Source of the DNA: Oscillospiraceae bacterium
GTDB taxonomy: Bacteria; Bacillota; Clostridia; Oscillospirales; Oscillospiraceae
Reading direction: 5' to 3'
Length of the DNA: 19,508 bases
Assembly: GCA_009776905.1 (NCBI GenBank)
Contig: WRMX01000004.1
Coordinates: 35,224-54,731, forward strand
The translations under genes were made by a program, and so were the position numbers. Below are positions 7,512 through 15,398 of this stretch, piece by piece (the first letter of the stretch is position 1; every line of letters starts with the position of its first letter). The notes under the pieces were generated by a model. That model was given only the letters and a program-made list of their open reading frames with translations, made no database searches and was not told the origin of the DNA.

Positions 7512-8546
7512 TTACGCGGCCTTGTCGGCTTTCGCAATCTTAATTTTCATTGCGCCCGTAGATCCGCGCCTTGCATACATATTGAGCGTCATTGCCGCGA
7601 GGATCACTATCCCGCGAACGAAAGTCTGGATTGTCGCTTCGACGCTGAGCAGCACCATCACGTTGTTAATGATTCCAACGAATAGCGCGCCGAAGATCGC
7701 TCCCGCGACGCCGCCCTCGCCGCCTGCGAGGTTGACTCCTCCAACGACCATCGCCATCAGCACATTGCCCTCATAATTGAGCGCCGTCGTCTGCCCTGCT
7801 TGCCCGTTCATCGATGCAAGCATTATTCCGGCAATACCCGCAAGCACGCCGGAGATCATGAACGCGCCTACAATATTCGCATTTGACTTTATGCCGACTA
7901 GATTGGCGACGTTCTTATTTCCGCCAATAGCATATAATTTACGCCCATATGTTGTTTTCACCAGCACGAACGCGCAAATCGCGACAACGATGATGAGAAT
8001 GATCACCGGCATTGGGATGTTGAGCTTATTGCCGCCCCCGACGGGGATTGAAAAGACGATTTGGTTGCCGACCTGGTACGAAAGCCCATGGGCCGGAGGC
8101 AGAACAAAAAAGCCCTGCGTGACAAGATATATGCTGCCATATACGATATACTTCATCGCCAGCGTCACGACAAATGCAGGCAGGGCAAAGCGCGTAACGA
8201 GCAGCCCGCTTACCGCGCCTGCCACGAGGCACAGCGCCAATGCCAACGCGCAGCCCGATAGAAAACCTGATGTCGTAAATCCAGACGATTCCGCGATTCT
8301 GTATGCGATGGAAGCGGAAATCCCTGCCATTGCTCCAACGGACAAATCCATCCCGCCGACGAGCACCGTGAACAGCATGCCGCAAACCATGACACCGTTG
8401 ACGGCAATTGCCAACAATATGCTTTTATAATTATCGAGTTTGAAAAACACCGGCTCTGCTATCGCCATAACGATACATATGAGCACCAAGAGGGTGATTC
8501 GCTGCCCCCATGCGCTGCCAATGGCTCTGATTGCTTTTTTCATCAT
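7512..8546 (-). CDS. ABC transporter permease, ribose/sugar (RbsC) type, second permease
   Basis: The 344-residue membrane protein belongs to the branched-chain/ribose permease family (BPD_transp_2). It has about eight to ten hydrophobic segments, the family motif GGMDLSVGAMAGISASIAYR, the ATPase-contact loop TTYGRKLYAIGGNKNVANLVGI, and the late MAMVVGGVNLAGGEGG. It should form the membrane channel with the other permease at 10152-11126. The start ATG at 8546 overlaps the ATPase stop (ATGA overlap), with GGAGGGG just upstream, so it is translationally coupled. A second ATG follows at once and may also be used. The gene sits between the ATPase and the reductase. The substrate is unknown; 'sugar' is only the family label. 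Confidence 0.93.
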   Translation of the reverse strand: MMKKAIRAIGSAWGQRITLLVLICIVMAIAEPVFFKLDNYKSILLAIAVNGVMVCGMLFTVLVGGMDLSVGAMAGISASIAYRIAESSGFTTSGFLSGCALALALCLVAGAVSGLLVTRFALPAFVVTLAMKYIVYGSIYLVTQGFFVLPPAHGLSYQVGNQIVFSIPVGGGNKLNIPMPVIILIIVVAICAFVLVKTTYGRKLYAIGGNKNVANLVGIKSNANIVGAFMISGVLAGIAGIMLASMNGQAGQTTALNYEGNVLMAMVVGGVNLAGGEGGVAGAIFGALFVGIINNVMVLLSVEATIQTFVRGIVILAAMTLNMYARRGSTGAMKIKIAKADKAA

Positions 8547-10135
8547 AACGACATCCCCTCCTCCGTATGAACTCCCGATGCTGCAAGCAGCAATGATTCT
8601 TGCGTGATGTTGCCGCGCGTAAACTCCTCGAAGAATCTCCCGTCACGCATGACGAGCACCCTGTCCGATAGATACACAAGCTCAGCTAAGTCAGAAGACA
8701 CCATGACGACGATCGCGCCATTGTCTGCAAATTCGCGGAGCAATCTATATAAATCCATCTTGACCCCAACATCGACGCCGACTGTCGGTTCATCGAGCAG
8801 CAACAACCGAAGATCCCTCGACAGCCATCTGCCAAGGATCGTTTTTTGCTGGTTTCCGCCGGACAAACTCCCTGCAGCGAGAGTTCTCATGGGCGGGCGG
8901 ATATCATAATCCTTGATTGCCTTGTCTGCCCATGCAATTTCCTTTCTCCTGTTGACCAAGCTAGCGGAAGATAGCTTGTCGTAACTAGCTATAGTTATGT
9001 TTTTTTCCACATTCAACAATGGCACGAGCCCTTCTGCGTGCCTGTCTTCCGGAACATACCCAAACCCATTGCGGATATTTCTCCTGATTGACCGGCTCAC
9101 GGGTTTCCCATCCAGCATTATGGTTCCCCCGCTCCGCTTTGCTGCGCCATATATGCATCGTATGAGCTCTGTTCTGCCGGAACCGACAAGCCCCCCGATG
9201 CCAAGTATTTCGCCACCGTATGCCGTGAAGTTGACATCCTTCAGCATATGGCTATATGAAAGATTCTTGACTTCCAACCAATGGTCCTCATACCTCTTTG
9301 TAGCGCCTTTGTCTTCATCGCCCGCGACATCGCGCCCAATCATCATTGTGGTTACGGTATGCGGGTCGATCTCACCTTTTTTCAAAACGCCGACGATTTT
9401 CCCGTCGCGCATGACGGTCAGGCGGTCCGACAGCCTATATACCTCATCAAGCCTGTGCGAAATGTAGAGTATGCCCGCGCCTCTGTTCCGCAGGCCATCG
9501 ATTGTTTCAAATAGCTTTTCGGATTCTGCGGCGGAAAGCGAGGACGTCGGTTCGTCCATGATGATGAGCTTTGCCTTGAAAGCCAACGCTTTGAGTATCT
9601 CCGCCATCTGCCGCTTTGCCATGCCCATCGTATCGACAACGGCGTCCGGGTCGAGGTCGAATCCGTAATGCTCGATCAACGATTGCACGCGCTCTCTCAT
9701 CGCTTTTTTATCCATCCAGCCGTGCTTCGCCGTTTCCGCTCCAAGGAAAATGTTTTCGGTCACAGTCAGCGCCGGGATAAGGCTCAACTCCTGGTATATG
9801 ACTTGAATACCCAAATTGCGCGCGTCTTGGCGGTTGTGTATCTCCACAGACTTCCCCTCGACATATAGCTCACCCGCATCCTTTGTGTAGACTCCCGTGA
9901 TGATTTTAATTAGCGTCGACTTGCCCGCGCCGTTCTCGCCCATCAAAGCGTGGACTTCACCGCAATTGACGCTGAAATCAGCATCCTCCAATACTGTGAC
10001 GCCGCTGAACTGCTTGTATATGCCTTTCGCTTCGAGAAAGACGCCATCGTTCGCTTCTGTGTTCACGGTATCGTTCTGATTGCCATTTTCCGCTCCGCCG
10101 GCACCTTCATAAGTTTTATCTGTTCTATCTTCCAT
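8543..10135 (-). CDS. ABC transporter ATP-binding protein, double-ATPase RbsA/MglA type
   Basis: A 530-residue protein with two fused ABC domains powers the importer. The first domain has Walker A GENGAGKST (Lys72) and Walker B LIIMDEPTSSLS; its signature is degenerate (MGMAKRQMAEI), as is usual in this family. The second domain has a degenerate Walker A (GLVGSGRTE) but an intact signature LSGGNQQK (about residue 422) and LLLLDEPTVGVDVG. This asymmetry is typical of RbsA, MglA and LsrA. The first 30 residues are a polar, Asn/Glu/Gly-rich extension beyond the usual start. I chose the ATG at 10135; the codon before it is TTG and could also initiate. GGGGTGA lies six bases upstream. The gene is 16 bases from the upstream permease and overlaps the downstream one. 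Confidence 0.94.
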   Translation of the reverse strand: MEDRTDKTYEGAGGAENGNQNDTVNTEANDGVFLEAKGIYKQFSGVTVLEDADFSVNCGEVHALMGENGAGKSTLIKIITGVYTKDAGELYVEGKSVEIHNRQDARNLGIQVIYQELSLIPALTVTENIFLGAETAKHGWMDKKAMRERVQSLIEHYGFDLDPDAVVDTMGMAKRQMAEILKALAFKAKLIIMDEPTSSLSAAESEKLFETIDGLRNRGAGILYISHRLDEVYRLSDRLTVMRDGKIVGVLKKGEIDPHTVTTMMIGRDVAGDEDKGATKRYEDHWLEVKNLSYSHMLKDVNFTAYGGEILGIGGLVGSGRTELIRCIYGAAKRSGGTIMLDGKPVSRSIRRNIRNGFGYVPEDRHAEGLVPLLNVEKNITIASYDKLSSASLVNRRKEIAWADKAIKDYDIRPPMRTLAAGSLSGGNQQKTILGRWLSRDLRLLLLDEPTVGVDVGVKMDLYRLLREFADNGAIVVMVSSDLAELVYLSDRVLVMRDGRFFEEFTRGNITQESLLLAASGVHTEEGMSL

Positions 10136-10151
10136 CAAAGCTCACCCCCCG

Positions 10152-11126
10152 TCATTGCGCGCGCGCCAACAGGCGTTTGCTTGTCGCTCTGTTGAACACC
10201 GCGTCGAAGACAGTGGCGACCACTATGATCCCGCCTTGGAGGATATATTCCCACGATGTTGCCAGGCCGAATTTATACAGGCCGTTCATCAACGTTTTGA
10301 AGAACAACGCGCCGACAAGCGCGCTTATCGGGTCGCCCTTGCCTCCGCCCAATACGACTCCGCCGACGACGCATGCCGCTATCGCCTGGAACTCATATCC
10401 GGAGCCGATGTTCAGCGGCGAAGACCCCAGAAGCGATGCTTGCAACACGACCGCGAGCCCCACGCATGCCCCGCAGATGATATAGCCAAGCATCTTTATC
10501 CTGTCATTGTTGACCCCTGACATTTGAGCCGATTTCGCATGCGATCCGATCGAGTATGTATGGAGGCCGAATGTCGTCCTTGTCAAAACTATATAGGCGA
10601 TGACCGCTACGACGATCCATACGATTGTTATATAGAAGATGCCGCCGACATTGCCTGCAAAAGCCCGCAAGCTGCTCCACTTTGGTATCGCGACGGAAGT
10701 TATCGTCCCGCGGTCGTCTCTGAACGCGAATATCAATGTCAACCCGGAGTATACGAACCCCAATGCCAATGTCGCGACGAATTCGGTCAGCTTGACCCTC
10801 GTGACGAACAATGCGTTTATAAACCCGCAGAGCATGCCGAGGATCACTCCCGCCAGCACGATGAGAAATCCATTGAGCCCCATCGTTGACATCCTCACGC
10901 ACAATATCCCTACCAGGCAGGCCATTCCGCCTGCGGACAGATCGACCCCTCCGCCAATAATGACAAATGCCATGCCTATGGCGATGAGGCCCAGATATGC
11001 GGAGTCTTTCAGCAGATTCGCAATGTTCCCGAAATTGAGAAAGACGTCTGATGAGATAGAAAAAATGATGACCATGATAAGCAGCAATCCTATGGATATC
11101 ATTCTGCGAATGGTCTTACTGGCCAT
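10152..11126 (-). CDS. ABC transporter permease, ribose/sugar (RbsC) type, first permease
   Basis: The 324-residue membrane protein is of the same family as the second permease but clearly different in sequence. It carries VIIGGGVDLSAGGMACLVG near the N terminus, RTTFGLHTYSIGSHAKSAQMSGV as the ATPase-contact loop, and YEFQAIAACVVGGVVLGGGKG late. I set the start at the ATG at 11126, giving MASKTIRR followed by the first helix, with GGTGA just upstream. The frame is open back to 11237, but that extension is polar, Cys-rich and lies in the hairpin-containing gap after the binding protein gene, so it is probably not translated. Two different permeases with one double ATPase imply a heterodimeric channel, as in the Lsr and YtfT/YjfF systems. 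Confidence 0.92.
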   Translation of the reverse strand: MASKTIRRMISIGLLLIMVIIFSISSDVFLNFGNIANLLKDSAYLGLIAIGMAFVIIGGGVDLSAGGMACLVGILCVRMSTMGLNGFLIVLAGVILGMLCGFINALFVTRVKLTEFVATLALGFVYSGLTLIFAFRDDRGTITSVAIPKWSSLRAFAGNVGGIFYITIVWIVVAVIAYIVLTRTTFGLHTYSIGSHAKSAQMSGVNNDRIKMLGYIICGACVGLAVVLQASLLGSSPLNIGSGYEFQAIAACVVGGVVLGGGKGDPISALVGALFFKTLMNGLYKFGLATSWEYILQGGIIVVATVFDAVFNRATSKRLLARAQ

Positions 11127-11238
11127 TTTATCACCATTCCTTATGTAATATATGCAACACGCAAGCGCTATGCGGCTCCTGCAATGCTCTACACCAAAGA
11201 GGCTTTCACCCTTTAATGCCGCCGCTCGCTCGGTCATG

Positions 11239-11319
11239 CCGCGCTAGCGCGGTGCGCCACTCGCTTCGTTGGATAAATACGCCACGCGCACGATAAGGCT
11301 GAGGGCCGTATCGTGCGCG
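11239..11319. repeat. Intercistronic palindrome and hairpin between binding protein and permease genes
   Basis: The 215-base gap after the binding protein stop holds a perfect palindrome CCGCGCTAGCGCGG at 11239-11252. It also holds a perfect 11-bp stem, CGCGCACGATA (11285-11295) with TATCGTGCGCG (11309-11319), around a 13-base loop. On the coding strand the stem comes 22 bases after the binding protein stop and lacks a T-run. It is better explained as an mRNA-stabilising or partial-termination element that keeps the binding protein in excess than as a full terminator. Confidence 0.65.
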
Positions 11320-11341
11320 CAAAATTATGTCGCGATAAATG

Positions 11342-12490
11342 CTACTTTCCGTTCATTGACTTCGTCATATACCATCCGGAGAACGCCATGACATCATCGA
11401 CATTGTCTTTCGTCACGGGGAACATCGGCTGCTCGATCGCGGGCGTCGCGGTGTATCCGCCCGTGATGGACGTGAGGCCGGTGGCAATATGGTTCAGCGC
11501 GATGTAGAAGAGGGCTGCATATTGGGTGTATGTGTCTGAGAACATCGTGCCGGCCATTCTGCCGTCCCTGATGGCTTCAAGCTCCATCGGATAACCCATG
11601 AATCCCCAGATGAGGATGCCTTCATCCGCTCTGCCCGCAGCGTCGATAGCGTTCATCGCGCCGTTGGCGATATCGCCGGAAGAGCAATAGACCATCGTAA
11701 TCTCGCCGGGGCCGTACTTTGTCAGAACGTCGCGCATGGAAGTCTGCGCAACGGCAGCATCCCAGTTCTCAATGGGGATTTGCTCGATGAGCCTGATGTT
11801 GGTGTTTTGAGTGATGTAGTCTTCGAAGCCTGTGCCCATCCTGGCGCCCGGCTTGAAAGACGCGGGGCAGTCCAAGACGACGGCTGTGCCTTCGTTGCCC
11901 GCCAGCTTAACGAGTTCTTCGCCGCCCTTCCAACCGGAAGAATAGTCAGCGCCGGCGACGTGCAGGGAATGGACCGTGAACGGCTCGGCGGCATTCGTGG
12001 AGATGACGGGGATGCCGGCGGCCTCCGCCTTGTCGATCGCTTCGTTGACTCCGACGGGGTCCATGCACTCGAGGATGATGCAATCATACTTCTGCGTGAT
12101 TGCTTCCTCGATGAGGGTCACTTGCTTGCTCGGGTCATACTCCGCATCCTTGTAATCCAATATTACATTCGGATATCTGACGGCTTGGTCGTTAAGGGCC
12201 ATTTGGTACATCCTGTTGACAATGCCGGCCGTGGATATCGAGATAACGGAAATCTTGATCGGGTCTTCGTAAATGTTCTTGCCTCCCGGCAGGGCTCCGG
12301 TGCCGGTGCTGCCGCTGCTGCCCGAGCTGGCCGTCGGGTCTGCAGGCGCGCCCGCGCTGTTGTCGTTGTTGCTTGCGGTGTTGTCGTTGTTAGATGTGTT
12401 TGTCGTTTCCTTTGGCTTGTCGCAGCTTGCTATGAAGCCAACGGCCATAACAAGAACAAGCAGCATCGCTATGATCTTCATTCTTCTCAT
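11342..12490 (-). CDS. Sugar-type ABC transporter substrate-binding lipoprotein
   Basis: The 382-residue exported lipoprotein is the first gene of the operon. A type II signal peptide ends in the lipobox IASC, so Cys23 would be lipidated and anchor the protein outside the membrane. Residues about 24-66 are a Ser/Asn/Thr/Gly linker typical of Gram-positive binding proteins. The rest is a periplasmic binding protein type 1 fold (Peripla_BP_4, RbsB-like): ISVISISTAGIVNRMYQMAL, KYDCIILECMDPVGVNEAIDKAEAAGIPVISTNA, GEELVKLAGNEGTAVVLDCP, GDIANGAMNAIDAAGR and ILIWGFMGYPMELEAIRDG. AAGGAG precedes the ATG at a good distance. A perfect-consensus promoter lies 130 bases upstream. The ligand cannot be told from sequence; the reductase at the end of the operon argues for something other than a plain sugar. 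Confidence 0.94.
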   Translation of the reverse strand: MRRMKIIAMLLVLVMAVGFIASCDKPKETTNTSNNDNTASNNDNSAGAPADPTASSGSSGSTGTGALPGGKNIYEDPIKISVISISTAGIVNRMYQMALNDQAVRYPNVILDYKDAEYDPSKQVTLIEEAITQKYDCIILECMDPVGVNEAIDKAEAAGIPVISTNAAEPFTVHSLHVAGADYSSGWKGGEELVKLAGNEGTAVVLDCPASFKPGARMGTGFEDYITQNTNIRLIEQIPIENWDAAVAQTSMRDVLTKYGPGEITMVYCSSGDIANGAMNAIDAAGRADEGILIWGFMGYPMELEAIRDGRMAGTMFSDTYTQYAALFYIALNHIATGLTSITGGYTATPAIEQPMFPVTKDNVDDVMAFSGWYMTKSMNGK

Positions 12491-12520
12491 TTTATTATCT
12501 CCTTATGCATATATTGTTCT

Positions 12521-12536
12521 GCGGGGAAATCCCCGC
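12521..12536 (-). other. Leader hairpin just before the binding protein ribosome binding site
   Basis: GCGGGG-AAAT-CCCCGC is a perfect 6-bp GC stem about 20 bases upstream of the AAGGAG site. A second, weaker stem (CTCCC 12585-12589 with GGGAG 12601-12605) starts close to the inferred transcription start. Together they give the operon mRNA a structured 5' leader of about 120 nt. The function is unknown. Confidence 0.5.
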
Positions 12537-12619
12537 CGACCCATCATGTATGTCTTCCGCAGTATTCGCTATAATTCGGTACCTCTCCCAACGGCGTGGC
12601 GGGAGTCTGTGATTAGTGG

Positions 12620-12648
12620 ATTATACATTATGCACGAAAGTCTGTCAA
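12620..12648 (-). promoter_or_regulatory. Perfect-consensus sigma-70/sigma-A promoter for the ABC-reductase operon
   Basis: On the minus strand TTGACA (12643-12648), a 17-base spacer and TATAAT (12620-12625) match the consensus at every position. This predicts a start near 12613 and high expression of the binding protein operon. A further TATAAT-like box lies upstream (around 12700) without a good -35. No terminator was found between the GlmL stop at 12735 and this promoter, so readthrough from the upstream genes is also possible. Confidence 0.88.
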
Positions 12649-12734
12649 TGCGACAAATGTGTGATTTTCAACAAATAAAGATTATACCATTTGTAAATCC
12701 ATTGTATCATCAATTGCGCTTGTGAAGGCAATCA

Positions 12735-14120
12735 TCATATTTTTGACAGATATTTCTTCATAATCCTCAATGCTTTCACAGGCTGGCTTTTTGCCAACAA
12801 CCCGGCTGCAAATAGAATATATTTCTCATCGAGCAAAAATGCGGGAGCCCGCGGCTTCAAAACGGCTGAATTCTCCCGCTCCAATACCGCTCCTTCCAGA
12901 ACAAAGCGAGGGTCGGAAGAAAACGCCAACGGCCCGCCTCCTCCCAGCACAATGCCCAGCTTCGACAAGTCTTTGCCACGCTGGAACCAAATCTCTCCAT
13001 TATGAGTGACCCTGCGCTCGAGCCTGCCCGCATGCCGGTCCACGGCGGTCTTGACAGCCTTGCGCGACAGGAGCAATTGGTCATGCTTCTGTTCCTCGCC
13101 GATGGGCACGCTCCTGACATCGCGCAAAGATTGAATCCTGTTTCGAACCTCCGCGCCGCTGCCGCCGTGAGCCGCAAATTCCCCTGCCGCCAATTCAGCG
13201 AGAGTATCGAGATTATGAAACAAGCCAATGTCGCCCTCGACGGTCCTTTTCGCATATGGCTCCGGCAGCCCGATCATTGCGACCGCATTATTCGTCGGCG
13301 CGCCAGTTGCAATGGAATAAACATCGGTAGTCGCGCCGCCGACATCAACAAGCAAGAGCTCGCCCAATCCCGGCTCGTTCTCCGCTCCGTCAGAAATCAG
13401 CTTTGCCGCGTCCAGCACGGCGGAAGGCGTCGGCATGAGGACGTCGCTGATCATCCTCCTTGCGCCTGCGATGCCCTTAGCTTCCGTAATATGGCGTATG
13501 AAGACATCGCGGATCTTATCGTTGACTGGTTCCAGCTCCAGCTCGCCAAATTCCGGCATGACGTTTTTCGTAATCAAAACATCCTTGCCCGCTTCGGCAA
13601 AGATGCCATAAACCTCGTCCTCGGCTGATTTGTTACCCGCGACAATGATGTTTTTAACGCTATCGCCGACCGAGGCCAGCATTCTCGCGTTGTGGATGAT
13701 GTTTGTCTTATTGCCGCCGTCCGTCCCGCCCGTGAGCAGGACGATATCAGGCCTCGACGCGGCTATCTCCTCAGTCTCGCGGCGCGAAAGCTCATATGAG
13801 TATGTCCCCACGACTTTGGCCCCCGCGCCGAGAGCTGCCAGCCGCCCCGCTTCGGTGGTATATTCCGGAACCAAGCCGATGCAAATCATTCGCAGTCCGC
13901 CTGCCGCGCTGCTGCAAGCCAATGCCTGCCCTATGTCATCATCGCGGACTTCGACTGTCTCCCGCAGCAGGTCCAAAGCCGCTCGCAGACCGATCATAAT
14001 GTCGGTATCCACGCTGGACGGGGCCTGCACCCTCGCTATGAGTTCTTCTTTTTCCAAATCAAAAGCAACAACCTTCGTGAAGGTGCTGCCAAAGTCTATG
14101 AAAATGCGGAGACATTGCAT
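12735..14120 (-). CDS. glmL: MutL/GlmL family ATPase (methylaspartate mutase accessory protein-like)
   Basis: The 461-residue protein matches GlmL (MutL), an ASKHA-fold protein found between the two subunits of adenosylcobalamin-dependent glutamate mutase and near other B12 aminomutases. Motifs visible are the phosphate-1 loop IDFGSTFTKVVAFD (residues 7-20), VLLTGGTDGGNK, the phosphate-2 loop LLVDVGGATTDVYS (about 255-270) and the adenosine motif GIVLGGGGPLAF (about 390). Its role in the family is not proven; help in activating or repairing the mutase has been proposed. This is not the DNA-repair MutL. No mutase subunit lies in the window; neighbours are an HD-GYP regulator 47 bases upstream and the ABC operon downstream. 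AAGGAG lies nine bases before the ATG. The family call is good; the substrate link is unknown. Confidence 0.85.
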   Translation of the reverse strand: MQCLRIFIDFGSTFTKVVAFDLEKEELIARVQAPSSVDTDIMIGLRAALDLLRETVEVRDDDIGQALACSSAAGGLRMICIGLVPEYTTEAGRLAALGAGAKVVGTYSYELSRRETEEIAASRPDIVLLTGGTDGGNKTNIIHNARMLASVGDSVKNIIVAGNKSAEDEVYGIFAEAGKDVLITKNVMPEFGELELEPVNDKIRDVFIRHITEAKGIAGARRMISDVLMPTPSAVLDAAKLISDGAENEPGLGELLLVDVGGATTDVYSIATGAPTNNAVAMIGLPEPYAKRTVEGDIGLFHNLDTLAELAAGEFAAHGGSGAEVRNRIQSLRDVRSVPIGEEQKHDQLLLSRKAVKTAVDRHAGRLERRVTHNGEIWFQRGKDLSKLGIVLGGGGPLAFSSDPRFVLEGAVLERENSAVLKPRAPAFLLDEKYILFAAGLLAKSQPVKALRIMKKYLSKI

Positions 14121-14167
14121 CGAACAATACTCCTTCTGTTAATAATACAACTCGGATGCCAGCTCGG

Positions 14168-15253
14168 CTAGTATTCACGCCCTTGCGCTCGGCTGATGTC
14201 TTTGATCAGCGGGCCAAGCTCGATGAAAAGATCCGTAAGAATCGGGTCGAATTGCGTCCCGCGTCCCTCGGCAATGATATCCATGGCCTCCTCATGTGAA
14301 TATGCCCTCTTATATGGACGTTCCGAAATAAGAGCATCATAAACATCCGCTATGGCCATCATTCGCGCTTGCAGGGGAATCTCCTCGCCCTTCAAACGAT
14401 CGGGATAACCCGTGCCATCCCAGCGTTCGTGATGCCTATGCGCCAGAACCTTCGCATATTCGAGAAAAGTTTGGTTAGGCACCTTATCTTGCAGGCTCTC
14501 CAGCAAGCTCTTGCCATAAAGCGAGTGCAGCTTCATGTTGACGAGCTCCTCATCAGATAGCCTGGATGTCTTCAAGAGAACGTCATCGCGGATTTTAATC
14601 TTCCCAACATCATGTAAAAGCGCGGATTTCAAGAACGCATCTATGTCCCATGAAACGACCTCGTCCGCATATATGCTGGATTCCGCCATCGCTCCAAGCA
14701 AAATCTCCAAGTATTTTTGCACGCGCTCGACATGCTGGCCCGTCTCCTCGTCGCGGAACTCAATGACCTCCGCAGCCCACATGATGATCGCGTTTTGCAA
14801 AATTGAAATATCATTCGTACGTTCATTGACCATTTTAAGGAGGTTGCCGCTGAATTCACGCAGCTCCTCTTCGCGCGCTTTGAGAACCAGATGAAGCTCG
14901 ACCCTTTTAAGCAGCAGTGGCGGTGAAAAGGGTTTTGTGATGTAGTCGACGGCGCCAAGGGTGAACCCATGGAGCTCGTCTTTCACCTCGTTTTTCCCGG
15001 TAAGGAAGATCACGGGGATGTCTGCGGTGTCGGTGTTCAGCTTTAGCCCGCGCATGACGTCATAACCGCTCATGCCGGGCATGTCGACATCGAGCAATAT
15101 CAGATCAGGCCTGACTTTCTCCAGAGCGAAGAACAGCTTTTCGCCGGAGGGTATCGTGATGACGGTATATTTATGTTGTAAGGCGCTTTTTCCGGTATTG
15201 AGGTTGACGATATTGTCGTCTATAAGAAAAATGCATGCCTTTTTTTCTTCCAT
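14168..15253 (-). CDS. Response regulator with HD-GYP output domain (probable cyclic-di-GMP phosphodiesterase)
   Basis: This 361-residue protein is of the RpfG type. Residues 6-120 are a receiver domain with the acidic pair Asp12-Asp13, phosphoacceptor Asp55 in LILLDVDMPGMSG, and the conserved Lys in DYITKPF. A coiled linker (about 120-160) leads to an HD-GYP domain with all metal-site marks: TGQHVERV, LLHDVGKI (His214-Asp215), HRHHERWDGTGYP (HHE at 274-276, GYP at 282-284) and the RMMAIADVYDAL helix. Intact HD-GYP proteins hydrolyse cyclic di-GMP or related dinucleotides in the cytosol. Expression comes from the promoter at 15305-15333, and GGAGG precedes the ATG. No sensor kinase is adjacent. 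glmL follows after 47 bases, so the two probably share a transcript. Confidence 0.94.
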   Translation of the reverse strand: MEEKKACIFLIDDNIVNLNTGKSALQHKYTVITIPSGEKLFFALEKVRPDLILLDVDMPGMSGYDVMRGLKLNTDTADIPVIFLTGKNEVKDELHGFTLGAVDYITKPFSPPLLLKRVELHLVLKAREEELREFSGNLLKMVNERTNDISILQNAIIMWAAEVIEFRDEETGQHVERVQKYLEILLGAMAESSIYADEVVSWDIDAFLKSALLHDVGKIKIRDDVLLKTSRLSDEELVNMKLHSLYGKSLLESLQDKVPNQTFLEYAKVLAHRHHERWDGTGYPDRLKGEEIPLQARMMAIADVYDALISERPYKRAYSHEEAMDIIAEGRGTQFDPILTDLFIELGPLIKDISRAQGREY

Positions 15254-15304
15254 GCCGGCCCTCCTGATATAATGTTGCGGGTGGATTAATTAATTGATGC
15301 ATCT

Positions 15305-15333
15305 ATTTTACTGCATTTTGGTTAAACTTTCAA
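15305..15333 (-). promoter_or_regulatory. Sigma-70/sigma-A type promoter for the HD-GYP/glmL transcript
   Basis: On the minus strand TTGAAA (15328-15333), 17 bases and TAAAAT (15305-15310) lie about 50 bases before the start codon. Each box misses consensus by one base. It begins directly after the T-run of the upstream operon's terminator. Confidence 0.8.
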
Positions 15334-15343
15334 CATAAAACGC

Positions 15344-15375
15344 AAAAAAACCGACACCGTTTATACAGCGTCGGT
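15344..15375 (-). terminator. Intrinsic terminator of the MMPL/heptad-protein operon
   Basis: On the minus strand ACCGACGCTG and CGGTGTCGGT form a 10-bp stem with two G-T wobbles around the loop TATAAA. Seven T follow (15344-15350, the first of them shared with the stem). It lies 23 bases after the stop of the heptad-repeat gene and separates that operon from the HD-GYP gene. Confidence 0.9.
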
Positions 15376-15398
15376 TTCTTAATATTAAGCACTAGCCA

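Noticed and set aside
7777..8430. 217-codon open frame on the plus strand
   Set aside because: Antisense to the second permease, with no ribosome binding site or motif; shadow of hydrophobic codons.
11127..11237. 37-residue N-terminal extension of the first permease
   Set aside because: It runs through the palindrome-rich intercistronic gap and lacks a good ribosome binding site; the ATG at 11126 places the first helix where the family has it.
13002..13628. 208-codon open frame on the plus strand
   Set aside because: Antisense to GlmL, with no recognisable domain and no promoter.
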